This document shows, in pieces, positions 12,474-22,656 of a DNA stretch of 64,000 bases. The notes beneath the pieces are model-generated. The model was not told the DNA's origin. It was given only the letters and a program-made list of their open reading frames with translations, and did no database searches. Location: the NCBI GenBank assembly GCA_037355855.1, contig CM074762.1:3038001-3102000 (forward strand), given 5' to 3'. Each line of letters starts with the position of its first letter. The first letter of the stretch is position 1. The position numbers were made by a program, and so were the translations under genes. Source of the DNA: Pseudo-nitzschia pungens (Eukaryota; Bacillariophyta; Bacillariophyceae; Bacillariales; Bacillariaceae).

Positions 12474-12698
12474 ACTACGGATCGCCTAACAATTGAAATA
12501 AAAGTTTTTTTACCGGACGTGTACCAAAAAAAAGAACCAATAAAGAGATCACTGAAACCCTCAGACCGTCATCATTTCCATGTATTGACAGACTCAGAGG
12601 GGGGTCTGAGGGTTTTCAGTGATCTCTTTGTTGGTTCTTTTTTTTTGGTACACGTCCGGTAAAAAAACTTTTATTTCAATTGTTAGGCGATCCGTAGT
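12474..12698. mobile_element. TA-flanked foldback MITE, family A
   Basis: Two nearly perfect inverted arms of about 93 nt (12476-12567 and 12605-12698) surround a loop of about 35 nt. The ends read TA-CTACGGATCGCC and GGCGATCCGTAG-TA. TA at both borders and the 5'-CTAC terminus suit a Tc1/mariner-type non-autonomous element. It has no coding capacity. As a transcript it would fold into a long hairpin. Confidence 0.8.
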
Positions 12699-13000
12699 AT
12701 TGGTAACTTACGTTCGAAAGTGTCAATTCTTGTAAATGCAAAATGCAGCGTGCAGCATGCAGCATGCAGCATTCCGGTACCGGTACTGGTGAGAGTACAG
12801 TTCTTAGTAGTCATAACCTCTGGTGTCTGCAGCTTCGGTGACGGTACAGTAACTGATCAATAATACCGTTCCTTGCGTAAGCTTACGAGAACTTCGTGCT
12901 GTCATGGGGGAAACGGTGACACTGATCAGAATGAGACCAAGAAGTTTTGGAACAAACAATAATCGTCAAGAAGAGCAAAACTGTCCATCGAGAGCACGAT

Positions 13001-13005
13001 AAAAA
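13001..13005 (-). terminator. Pol III T-run after tRNA-Glu
   Basis: Five A on the plus strand, so TTTTT on the transcribed strand, six bases past the 3' end of the tRNA gene. This is the usual RNA polymerase III stop. Confidence 0.75.
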
Positions 13006-13010
13006 GACAT

Positions 13011-13082
13011 TCCGATACAGGGACTCGAACCCTGGTATCCTGCGTGAAAGGCAAGTATGCTAACCACCTACATCATATCGGA
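13011..13082 (-). tRNA. tRNA-Glu(TTC)
   Basis: Seventy-two bases fold into a full cloverleaf on the minus strand. The acceptor stem is TCCGATA with TATCGGA. The anticodon arm is CTTGC/GCAGG with loop CTTTCAC, so the anticodon is TTC. The T arm is CAGGG-TTCGAGT-CCCTG. The sequence is close to eukaryotic tRNA-Glu. It has no intron, the 3' CCA is not encoded, and a T-run terminator follows. Confidence 0.93.
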
Positions 13083-13304
13083 ACTGATTAAGTGTTGATT
13101 GAAACGTCAAATTTATTCATTAAAAAAGTGTCAAGACTTGGAACTACCCGGTACTTTTGAATTACCTGGTGCATACCGGTACGGTAATTATTTGAGTAAG
13201 GTTTACTACGGTATCTTACTCACTTGCTCCATGCTATGGATTACAGAATACGAATCAGTAGGATTTACTAAGTATTTTTTTTCAACTCAAACTTACCCTA
13301 CACG

Positions 13305-13409
13305 TACTACCTCTGGTCCAAAATACTGTATCGAGTGTTCTCAACGATACACGATTTTTGAACGCTCACATAAGAGTCATCGATACGGTATTTTGGACCG
13401 GAGGTAGTA
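13305..13409. mobile_element. Stowaway-like MITE, copy 1
   Basis: Terminal inverted repeats read CTACCTCTGGTCCAAAATAC and GTATTTTGGACCGGAGGTAG, bordered by TA on both sides. The terminus is strikingly like the plant Stowaway end (CTCCCTC...CCAAAATA). The inner part is a further imperfect hairpin around a CGATACACGATTTTTG core. A second copy lies at 21442-21550. Confidence 0.85.
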
Positions 13410-13421
13410 ATAGAATTTCAC

Positions 13422-13817
13422 GAACCTATCAGTGCGTTAAGATAGGTTCCATCAAGAATAATGATATTGTCACAGAATACAACATCTTGCGAAGGCTATT
13501 ATTTTTAACATTACTGATTGTTGGCGACAAACAGTAAGTCTCTGTTTTCCTAATAGGATTCCAAATTCAAAAAAAGGCCCAGTCCATGCCCGGTCCTCGG
13601 TTCGGTGCGCCTAAATCTAAGAATAATATGTGTTTTCATAACGTGCCTTTAAAAATACATTTTTCTGGGAATCATCACTGTCAAAAGTCAATTGTGACAA
13701 GATAGAGGAATTCGCTGTTAGGGCCTATTGTTTGTTAATTAAAAACTTAATGATAGAAATACTGTAATACGATATCATTATTCTTGATGGAACCTATCTT
13801 AACGCACTGATAGGTTC
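13422..13817. mobile_element. non-autonomous element with 46-bp perfect inverted termini
   Basis: 13422-13467 and 13772-13817 are exact reverse complements over 46 bases, beginning GAACCTATCAGTGCG. The 304-bp interior has no ORF of interest. No target duplication could be recognised, so the superfamily is open. Confidence 0.7.
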
Positions 13818-14139
13818 AAGTTGAGGAAGTTGTTTTGGATCTCTTCGATACACAGCTAACGTACAATTAGTAAAAATAGAGAATTCGAACAAGATACAAA
13901 GTAATCTTATTTCTAGTTCTTTCAATTCAGTACAACACGAACTATTACATGCTTTGTTACTATTTTGTTTACTACATCTCAGCACATTATTCCAATTAGC
14001 TAAACATTATTATTACGAAGTATATTAGAAGTGTATTTCGCTTTTGATTGAGAAGTTTCAAAGCACCGCCCAATCCCAAACACTGCACATCGCACCAAAG
14101 TTACAAGCAAGGAAAAGAGAAACAGACACAACACGCCTC

Positions 14140-15586
14140 ATGGATCATCCATCGTGCTCGTTAGTGTTATCTCAATACCAAGATGATCCACCATGGCTAA
14201 TCAATCACGACTATGTTTCTCTGTACGAGCAAGTATTATTGTTTCCGAGCCATCAGACTAGAAAACACAGAAGCGACGACGAGGAATCCGCTGCTGTAAC
14301 CACAACGGCGGAGGAAGGAGATTATCCTTCGACAACACCCGAGCAAATAGCCTCGTCGTCGTCTCTTTCGACGACGTCATTGACGTTACCATCTAGCGTC
14401 AACGCTGTGGATGAAGTTCAATTCTCGATGGCTGGGACAATTCCTGATCATTTGAGATCAGCTATCCTTGGTGCTCGTGATCAGCGGTTCTTAGAACCAC
14501 AGCTCACAACTTCCACCGCCGCCAATGAAAAAACTTCGTCGGTGTTGTTGAAGTCAAAGCCAATGGGAAAACCGAAAGCAACAAATTCATCATCCTCGAC
14601 ACCAAAAGCAGAACGAAAAAGAAAATTGTTTTCCAAAGATAATTCTAAAGATTGTCGGATTAGTCCTGCTGACAAAGTCAACAGTAGGCCAACGAAAAGA
14701 ACCAAGAATCAATCGCCGACTCGTCTGTACAAGACCGTATCCTTGCACCTACCGTCCGATGTCAACTACTTGTGCGCCCTCCAGTGCCTCTTGCGGCAAC
14801 ACATCGAATTCTTCGAAGCGTAAGTTTTGTTTGTGTGTTCTTGGTACTCACCTTCTTGGTTGAAACCACAATCGCGCCATGGACTGCTGTGTTGTGCAGT
14901 ACTCTGGTGCAAGAGGTAGACGCAACCCGGTAATGCGATTCGAGTCGAGCCGAGTCGAGTCGATGGGATGCAAGGTATACCGATGCACCATATTCACCGC
15001 CGCCGACGGTACCTTCCTTCCCACCAACCCACTCGCCCGTTCACCCGTTGTTTCTTGTTCCCAAACTCACTGATAAAATCTCCAATTATTCATGCTGCCC
15101 ATATTGTGTTGCTCGACACTACAATATACCACCGCTGTTGTCACGTGCTCCCCGGGACAACTGCAGCACTCCCGACCACCTCAAGTTGTCGCAGAGAAGG
15201 AAGCATTATGTGGAGGCCAAGTCATCTCCCTTCACCAGGTTGGTATCCGGTGTAAGCACTGCGCCACATCGATGCCGTTGAATTTCATGAACCAGAATTC
15301 CTTCTTCTTTACCACTTCAATCGACTCTTTGTACCAGGGTGCCCATGAACTATACAAGAACCATTTTTTGTGCTCATGCTCCTACATGGAACCACGAAGA
15401 GCACGGTGTCCTGTCGCCCCCAAGGCCCTGATCAACGCCCTCAAACTTCTGAACAAAAGCATTTTCCTTTCCTCGAAAGGCAAACGATACTGGGCTGACA
15501 GTGCGCGGACTTCAGGCGTTTGCGAGACGCCGAACGGCCTGCGATTTGTGGAGCGGTTTATGGATGTGAAGAGAGATAACTCATAG
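14140..15586 (+). CDS. diatom-family protein with Cys-rich 'QVGIRC' domain
   Basis: Best model: exons 14140-14819, a 16-nt microexon 14900-14915 and 15167-15586, giving 371 residues. The ATG at 14140 was taken because the upstream frame opens only at TTG. The first 200 residues are Ser/Thr- and Lys-rich with no fold. From about 210 comes the conserved block: SDVNYLCALQCLLRQ, then FFEAT, then HQVGIRCKHC, then SIDSLYQGAHELYKNHF with further Cys/His, ending KRYWADSARTSGVCETPNGL. I recognise this arrangement from diatom proteins of unknown function, possibly metal-binding. Phase forces a small middle exon, but its exact edges are uncertain; the donor GTAGAC is weak and GTAATG at 14930 competes. 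Confidence 0.6.
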
Positions 15587-16317
15587 TGGTCATATTTTAT
15601 CGCTTTGTATGGGCCAGGGGTTGTTTCACTTGCTAAACTTTACGAAATGGCGGTTAAGCGTAATTTAGAATGAGAGACACTGCTACTATTTTCGGGGATT
15701 AGGGTGCGTTACTGCACGATTTTATCTGTCACTATGATTGACACAAATAGCAACACCTGCCCCTGAGAACTAGATCAAAATTTTAAGTCATTACTTACAA
15801 ACACTAGCTAACAGACCCCAGCTATTGACTAAACACACACGATCTTTTCCAGATTCAGTGCAGTAAAAAATGCTCAACCTGGAATGAAAATGATTTCTAC
15901 TTTTACTTCAGAAGCATCACCGCCACCGCTAAAAGTCACATATGAAATAACAAGCAGTAAGGATAGAACATTTGTGCCATTATAGTAGATTCATACCTAG
16001 TCCGCCTATTCTAATAAACAAAGAAGACCCATTCCAAATCCAGTGCATATACAAAACAGAAATGAAAGACTGATTTTTTCTACATACTATTTGTCATTCT
16101 TTGAAGGTTGGAATTCAGTTTGCATCAGTGTTTTCGATTACCTGTTGTAATAATTGAATGCACTCAGGGTCACTCACTTCTTTTGGTTGTTGTTTGCTTG
16201 CCAAGATGCTTGCGGGCAAGAACACATTACCAAAAGTTTCCGCGTTGGTTGATTGACCGAACTGCTACGTTGAATATCCTATAGTCCTTTCTTTTGTTGC
16301 TGCAACCGTAGTAATCT
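15587..16317. other. spacer
   Basis: AT-rich DNA between two convergent genes. I see no gene, repeat or RNA here. Confidence 0.5.
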
Positions 16318-17279
16318 TCACTGCTGTAACTGTGCCATCAAACTTGCCATTTGATCCTGAAGCACCTTGAGTTGGTTTGCAGCCGTCTGTTTCAATTGGG
16401 GGTCGAGTTCTGAAATGCCCCTGGGGTCGTTGAGAGAAATATATTGACCCTCCCCGATATTAATTTCGACATTGGCCGATTCATTACCCCGCCGTTTCTT
16501 GCAAACGGTAGCAATTACTGTACCGGGTTCAGTAGCCGCGAGGGGAGATCCGTTTTGAGAGCTGTAATATAAAACAATTCATGAAAAGTGAGTGTATTCG
16601 TTACGGAAAACAATCGTCGACAATGACGTTGACAGTGAGATGGAAAAACCGCAGAACAGGAAGAGAAAGGCACTCTCCGTTCCATCTCGGATTGTTGCCG
16701 TTTGGTATTCAACATCTACGAGTCTAAGAGACACTTTTCCAAAACTTACAAGATTCCCTCTCCTCGTCGAGCTGTCCGAAGGACAGTCCCCATTGCATCC
16801 GGGCGTCTCATTCGCGGTGCTGGTGTTTCGTAGCATCTTTTCTTGTTCGCATCTGATCCAGTCGTTGTTTTGTTGATGTTGAGGCTAGTGATGTTGTCCT
16901 TGGATACAACTACGCCATCCTTGCTTTTCAGAAGCGCCAATAAATCGCAGCCATGTTGCCGATTGAAGTCTCGGACGGACATATTTCGAACGGCCTTGGG
17001 AAGCTTGATTAGGCCAGTGGACAACACCTCCTCTTGTTCAAGTTTGCAGTCGTCCAGATCAGATTTGAGAAAGGCAATCATCTGGTCGTGTTTTGCTTGC
17101 AATCCCTCGATCAACATTTTGATGTGATCGGTATTGCTTCCGTCGATTTTGGCCGACGATGAGGACGACGAAGGGCTTCCGGGTTGAAAGTTTCCCAAAA
17201 TTTGGCGTTTCGTGGCCACCCTCCAATTTGAACGAGCCGGCCGGGGTGCTGTTTGGGCTCCGAGAGGAGATCGAGACAT
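16318..17279 (-). CDS. borealin-like protein (chromosomal passenger complex)
   Basis: Two exons, 17279-16750 and 16561-16318, total 257 residues. The longer open frame begins at TTG, so the ATG at 17279 (MSRSPLG) is used. Residues 1-50 are basic and Ser-rich. About 55-120 is helical with the Nbl1/borealin N-terminal pattern: an acidic helix followed by IKLPKAVRNMSVRDF. A central motif near 160-185 reads CYETPAPRMRRP and, across the splice, EGIFSQNGSPLAA, like the TP...GSP motifs of borealin and Dasra. The C-terminus is amphipathic with a final Gln-rich helix. Borealin bridges INCENP and survivin and targets Aurora B to centromeres. Sequence evidence is motif-level only. Donor GTAAGT and acceptor CAG preserve phase. 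Confidence 0.65.
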
Positions 17280-18520
17280 TATTGTTGAAAATTTCTGAAA
17301 GTATTGAGTTTTCCTCGTTTCGATATTGGGTTGCGGTTTGGATTGTCGTCTATGCTGTCCTCTTCTTTTGTCAGTACGAAGCGATTTAGTTCGAACAATT
17401 TGAATTCCTAAGGTCGATTCGTAATCGCGGCGTAGTGAGTGAATCAATCGGTGGCGATGGTGGTTGTGATACTACCGAAGCGCTGCACTATAGTAGAAAA
17501 TTGCTGTTATAGATTCGAAAACAGGAAGTTAGTGAATGTCATGGAGGGTTAGACGTGAGACGGAATCAATCCACAATCCTGACGATTAGTAGTAGTAGTA
17601 GTAGTAGTAGTAGTACGAGGAGTAGTATTATTATTATTTCATTCTGCTTCAGGCTCACCGGATCACCTTGCGGGGAGAGACGGCTTGGACTTTCTAACCG
17701 TAAAGCCGACGGCTAAAAAATTCGCATGCCCAGATTCAAATTCCACAATTTGGAGTGGCTCGCGTGCATCGTTATTGCCTCCTTCCAGATGTTTAGTTTT
17801 CTATGAAAAACTAATGCTTGTACGCGGTTATTTATGCCCTAGCGAAACGAGGCGGCCGAGGCTACGAATTTCCAGGGAAGGGCCTCCTCACAAAAAAATT
17901 GCGCGAAAGGCAAGCGAACGGTGCGGAGAACCCTTCAACTCGAAGCGAGGATTCTTCGTGGCGCGCGTTCGGAGACGAATTTTCCGGATTTTTCAAAAAA
18001 ATTGAATTTTTTTTCACTTTTGCGAAATCGAACATCTACAAACAAAACGTTCGCACTGGAAAGCTCCGTACTCCAGTGAACAAGATGCATGACAATGTGA
18101 TCATTATTCTAGAGTTATTCTGTATAGTATTAGTATATGTAGTGTAGTCTTGTATGGTACCCGTTTGGCACCGCTTTCCATAAACGATGCGAAAGACTTG
18201 GGCTTGTAATAATAGTAGTTGTGTGTTGCACTCCCCACGCCGCACATAATTACTGCGGCCATTCAGAAGCGAAGAGATGGCAAGAGAAATTGACTCCGGA
18301 TTTGTGCAAGATGGTCTCGTCTTGGAATGTTTCTTTGAATTGTGTTAAAGAAAAATGTTTCTCTGAGCCATTGTTTTGTGGTGAAATGGGTAGAATGCTT
18401 CTGACAGTAGGTGTGGACCTTGTGTGTTTTCCCCAAGTGTATAGTCCACACAAACGTGCATCGATTATCTTCTGTGTTCTAAATGTTTGAGTTTTTAATT
18501 GTCGCGAAGACCAGAAAGGA
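17280..18520. other. spacer
   Basis: No supported gene. An AGT trinucleotide run lies at about 17587-17615, and poly-A/T tracts lie near 17990-18020. Confidence 0.55.
17587..17615. repeat. (AGT)n microsatellite
   Basis: Nine uninterrupted AGT units, followed by ATT-rich trinucleotides. Confidence 0.9.
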
Positions 18521-19825
18521 CTAGGTTGATTGTCCAAAGATCCCTTTCGTTACGTTGTCGTTGCCTTCGTCCTGATGGTGGTCGTGGTGGTGTATCATGT
18601 CGAAGCATTCTTCAGGACTTCCACCAGTGAGATTTGCAGCCGCATTGGCAGCCATAGAATTGAAGGCATCATCATCTGGTCCAATGTCGAACAAAGTTGT
18701 ACCGATGTTTCTGAAATCTTCTTCCATGGGAATTCCCAGTGCATCTTCACCGTCGTCATCCCCGTGATGTGTATGATTGCTTCGCACCAGTGGCGAGTAA
18801 GGCGCCGGATGGGGGTTAAGATGGGGGTCAACGCCCACTAGTTTTGACTCTTGTTCCTCTCCATACTGGTGATGATTGTTATCACCCGGGTGATATGAAG
18901 CGGAAGACGGCGGCATCATAGCCGGATGCGGTGATCCAGCATACGGGTCGTGGTGGTTTTGCTGATATTGATTATGATGGTGTTGCTGATGATGATGGTG
19001 GTGGTGGTGATGATGATGCCCGTAACTACTAGATGGTGGTTGATAGAAGGGTTGCCTGTAGTGAGCGGGCGTTTGAGTGACGGGTACGGGTGCAACGTGA
19101 GGCGGACCAGGAGTAGCCTCTACGGTTAAATCAGCAAATGCGGAAGAGGTCGGTAGTTCTGGTTGGGGGGGCCTGAAGGGTCTTTCTTGCGAGATCACTT
19201 GTAAGGGTTGATCTAGTCGTCGTTTCTTATAATCTTCAGCAGGCGATGATGCCCGGCTAGACCGCTTGGTGGATTTTCGAGAAGACACCGCCGCAGCTGG
19301 TGGTGGTTTCTTCCGGCTTGAGTTTCGTTTTTGTTGTTTCGATTCCTCTTCTACCATGGAGGCCGCATAATCCTTGAGTGACAGTCCCGATCTCTTTCGC
19401 TCTTCAGCAGTCTCTTGGACGTCTAGTGGAGCCTTCACTTGTGCAGCATATCCCGTCCGATCGGGGCGGCTACAGTCGCGAAGTGCTTGAGTTGCTTTCT
19501 TCAGGCATTCCTTTTCTGTAAGTTCTTCCCAGGGACCTTCCAGTCCGCGGGAACTTTGCGAAACTCCATCTCTCTTGAGGAAACGCCCCGGCGGGTCAAG
19601 TGACTTGATGTGTTTGATTATTTTCAAAGCGAGAGCCTTCTTTTCCTCGGTTGTAAAGTCGGAACAATACCTCTCGTTGTACATCGTGTTAATTAGAGAT
19701 CGGAATCTTTCGTTCCCGGGATGTTGAGCAATGTTTACACCCCTTCCGCTCAGCACGTCGTGATCGTGCACTGCGATAGAGGCCGAACGAGCATAGCTCC
19801 GGGTTTTATTCCGGTTACTGGACAT
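18521..19825 (-). CDS. DUF6824-domain protein
   Basis: Single exon, 434 residues, ATG at 19825. Residues 18-110 carry the DUF6824 pattern common in diatoms: HDVLSGRGVNIAQHPGNERF, a Lys-rich helix, then PPGRFLKRD and a helix with KKATQALRD. The remainder is low complexity: Lys/Arg/Ser-rich at 150-200 (possible nuclear targeting), Pro-rich at 210-260, a histidine run near 270-285 and an acidic C-terminal third. The family is expanded in stramenopiles and is often suggested to be nuclear or DNA-associated, but its function is not established. No intron is needed. Confidence 0.85.
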   Translation of the reverse strand: MSSNRNKTRSYARSASIAVHDHDVLSGRGVNIAQHPGNERFRSLINTMYNERYCSDFTTEEKKALALKIIKHIKSLDPPGRFLKRDGVSQSSRGLEGPWEELTEKECLKKATQALRDCSRPDRTGYAAQVKAPLDVQETAEERKRSGLSLKDYAASMVEEESKQQKRNSSRKKPPPAAAVSSRKSTKRSSRASSPAEDYKKRRLDQPLQVISQERPFRPPQPELPTSSAFADLTVEATPGPPHVAPVPVTQTPAHYRQPFYQPPSSSYGHHHHHHHHHHQQHHHNQYQQNHHDPYAGSPHPAMMPPSSASYHPGDNNHHQYGEEQESKLVGVDPHLNPHPAPYSPLVRSNHTHHGDDDGEDALGIPMEEDFRNIGTTLFDIGPDDDAFNSMAANAAANLTGGSPEECFDMIHHHDHHQDEGNDNVTKGIFGQST

Positions 19826-22656
19826 TGCTGCCGCTGCTTCTTCCTGTCTCGGACGTGGATTGAACGCAATAGTGCCTCAATCCACGGCGGCAGAGAGCAA
19901 TCCAAGCGAAAGATGGACCAAGAAATCCCAGGAGACAGAGAGTCGGTCTTCACAAATACAGAAATGAATTTAATTCAACCCCAACAGATAAACAAACGGG
20001 CACAAACAACTATCCGATCCTACTAGTGAACTAGTCTCCAATCCAATGCCGTCTCTTTTCCATCCAAAAGACTTCGGCAATGCAACAATTATATCCTCTC
20101 CTAAGGCACCTCCCACGTAGTGCACTCGATTTCCAACAGTCCTTCCTAATTGCGTTCTTGATCACTTTGCTTCATTTCACTTCCAATACAATATTATAGA
20201 TCTAATTGTATGATTGTTATTCAGTTGCGACGGGAGTATCGTTAGGAGGGAGGAGGAAGAATGCGGAAAGGCCTGCTGCTGAAAAAGAGGATACTTGTAC
20301 TACGTCTTACTTACTACTGGCGCTACTAAGTACATACATTGAAACCACCCGTTGCTGTAATTTCCACGTGCATTTCTTCTCCGTCTACTCGTATGTTTTT
20401 CGCATAGGCATACAGGTACCGTAGAGACGGGGATGGGCATGGCATAGGCGTTGCAACCAAATTCGTCTACTACTGCTAGTACGCCAAGACAGCAGGGAAC
20501 ATGTAAAAATTTGTCACACATATAGCATGGCCCAACCAGATTTCAACACGCGATTTCCTTCATGTTATTGGTCGCGCAATGGGAGATGTTCGAGCAAGTC
20601 CCACACAGGTAAACGGTATGTGAAAGCCTTGTGATTCTTGTAATAGGTGAATTCAAAAACTTTACTTAGTAAAAGTCAAGATTACACCTGCGCTAATTTA
20701 CAAATACTAAGGTTAACCGGATTATGACTCGCTGTATGTAGTATTCTTCCGCACCACAACCTCTTCGGTTAACGGGACAGAAATTGTTCTTCGCTACCAA
20801 AGCGTACCGTATGATGCTAGAAGGAACAAGATCGAAAAACGTTTCAGCAGTACAAATTCGTGCCAAAACGAAAAACACATAAAACAGCGTTCGAAAACGC
20901 GCCAAAGTTGCGAGACAATTTCTGGAGGGGTTTTACCTGGTATATGTACTATGAAACCCGTATCGGGAAGGTCGAGAACTTCACACCTCAATCTACGGTA
21001 GTTGTTTGTTTTTAGAAAACTGTAGATGTGGTAAAATTTAGGAGCATATCAAACACTTCATGCAGTGCGGGGGAATTCAGCGATGCGTTCCAAGGTTTTT
21101 GCTTTGTTTGGATATCATTGCTCTTCAGAGCTCTGAACCCGCGGATTGAAGAATGAAGTCGATACCAGTAAGATTATCTCATCAAAAAAAGTTTCATTAT
21201 TTCAAGACAACATACGTACCGTACAGTACAGGGTAAGCCTTACCTTACTTCGACAGGTAAGGCTTACTGTAATACTGATCAATTTCTCTGATGCTATGTT
21301 GTTTTTTCCCTTCTCATTTTCCCACTTAAGAAGTAAGATTCTTACCTTCAACTTTTTTAAAATGAGTAAGTTCACCTTCGGCAACCATTTTTAACTTTGC
21401 CCTCTTGTTGCGCCTTTCTGAGGTGTCAACCCATTGTCATATACTACCTCTGGTCCAAAATACTGTATCGATGACTCTTAACGATACACGATTTTTGAAC
21501 GCACATAAGAGCCATCGATACAGTAACCTTATTTTGGACCAGAGGTAGTAATATAATATTATTATTATCTCCCATACACTTGCTTTGTCGAACAATACAA
21601 TTGCGTAGTGTTATTATTATTATTATTTATTTTATCCAAATGCTGACTGATCAACAATCACTCAGTCCATTTTATGTACTAAACCTTACTATTACCTTCT
21701 GGTAATTTGTAGTTTGCAAGAATCAGTGTGCGACAAAGAAGATCTACAAATAGGAGTACTAGCTAGGGTTGCAGATTGATGATTTCAATGGAGACGTATA
21801 GTTTTTATCGCAACAACATCTTGGAAAACAATGTGGGCCCCACATCCTAGATAGATTAGATTTATCTATGCTAATATGCATGCACTTCTACGTGGACTGG
21901 TACCTTGGATTGGTGAAACACATACAGCGCACTATTCCCAAAAACCAGCAATTGCACTCATACTGCAGTACCTTAGCAGCAAATTTCACCAGCATTTTCA
22001 GGCAAGAAGGAGCTGACCATTAATTGTATCCCCCCCCTTTTCAGCATTGTAATATTAAGTACTACTAGTAACAAGTTCTCCCTCATTAGTGCTTGTGTTC
22101 TGTTCATTTGCCATAAGCTGAGTAAATAAGTTGAAGATGGAGAATGATGGAGAAGAGCAATGATGCTTCACTGTTTTTCCATACTCCAGTTAGATGCTCA
22201 TCTCACCTTTAGCAGCAATAACTACTGCAATTCTCATAACAAAATGGTCAATATGGCACGGGAAAGATCCATATTATGCTTGGTATTTTAGTGGATGATT
22301 TTGCAACGAATTGGGAGGATATAACCATGATCAGTTCTGGCATCTTCTGGGTTGCATTTACTTCTTTCAGAAGAAAAGGGGCACCGAGCTTGCTTTTTGC
22401 ACTGCTTGTAGTTCTGGATAAACAGTCTCCTACACACAGAGGGGGGGAGCAGTCATGATTGCCTCACTATCTCTTGCTACTTAGGGTGAATTTCAGATGC
22501 TGTGCGTCGAAATGTGTTGAATTTAAACCGTTTTCTATCTTGTCCTTTTTCCTTCTATAAACTATTCTTAGCACAATCTTTTATAATTGTTTGATCTTGG
22601 CAGCTCAGTCTGTATTCGGTTCTTCAATGTGGTGAGATGGAAAGTCGGAACAAATC
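19826..22656. other. 2.8-kb gene-free region
   Basis: Contains one Stowaway-like MITE (21442-21550). GTAC-type words are dense around 20290-21260. From about 21590 to 22640 the base composition looks different (fewer GTAC words, ATT and ACT runs, a C8 run at about 22029), suggesting old inserted DNA. No ORF shows family features. Confidence 0.5.
21442..21550. mobile_element. Stowaway-like MITE, copy 2
   Basis: The same termini as the copy at 13305: CTACCTCTGGTCCAAAATAC with TA borders. The inner hairpin is shared except for small indels, such as an extra AACCTT near the right arm. Two diverged copies in one window indicate a multicopy family. Confidence 0.85.

Larger units (their letters stand above)
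11973..13010. other. spacer with foldback element
   Basis: No gene supported. It holds the inverted repeat at 12474-12698, GCATGCAGC-type repeats at about 12745-12770 and GTAC/TTACC words. Confidence 0.6.
13083..14139. other. spacer with two foldback elements
   Basis: The elements at 13305-13409 and 13422-13817 fill most of this stretch. No gene is supported. Confidence 0.6.

Noticed and set aside
17685..18147. two overlapping plus-strand frames
   Set aside because: Short, basic, with no motif; they run into poly-T/A tracts.
22276..22458. 60-codon ORF in the gene-free region
   Set aside because: No motif and no sign of coding bias.
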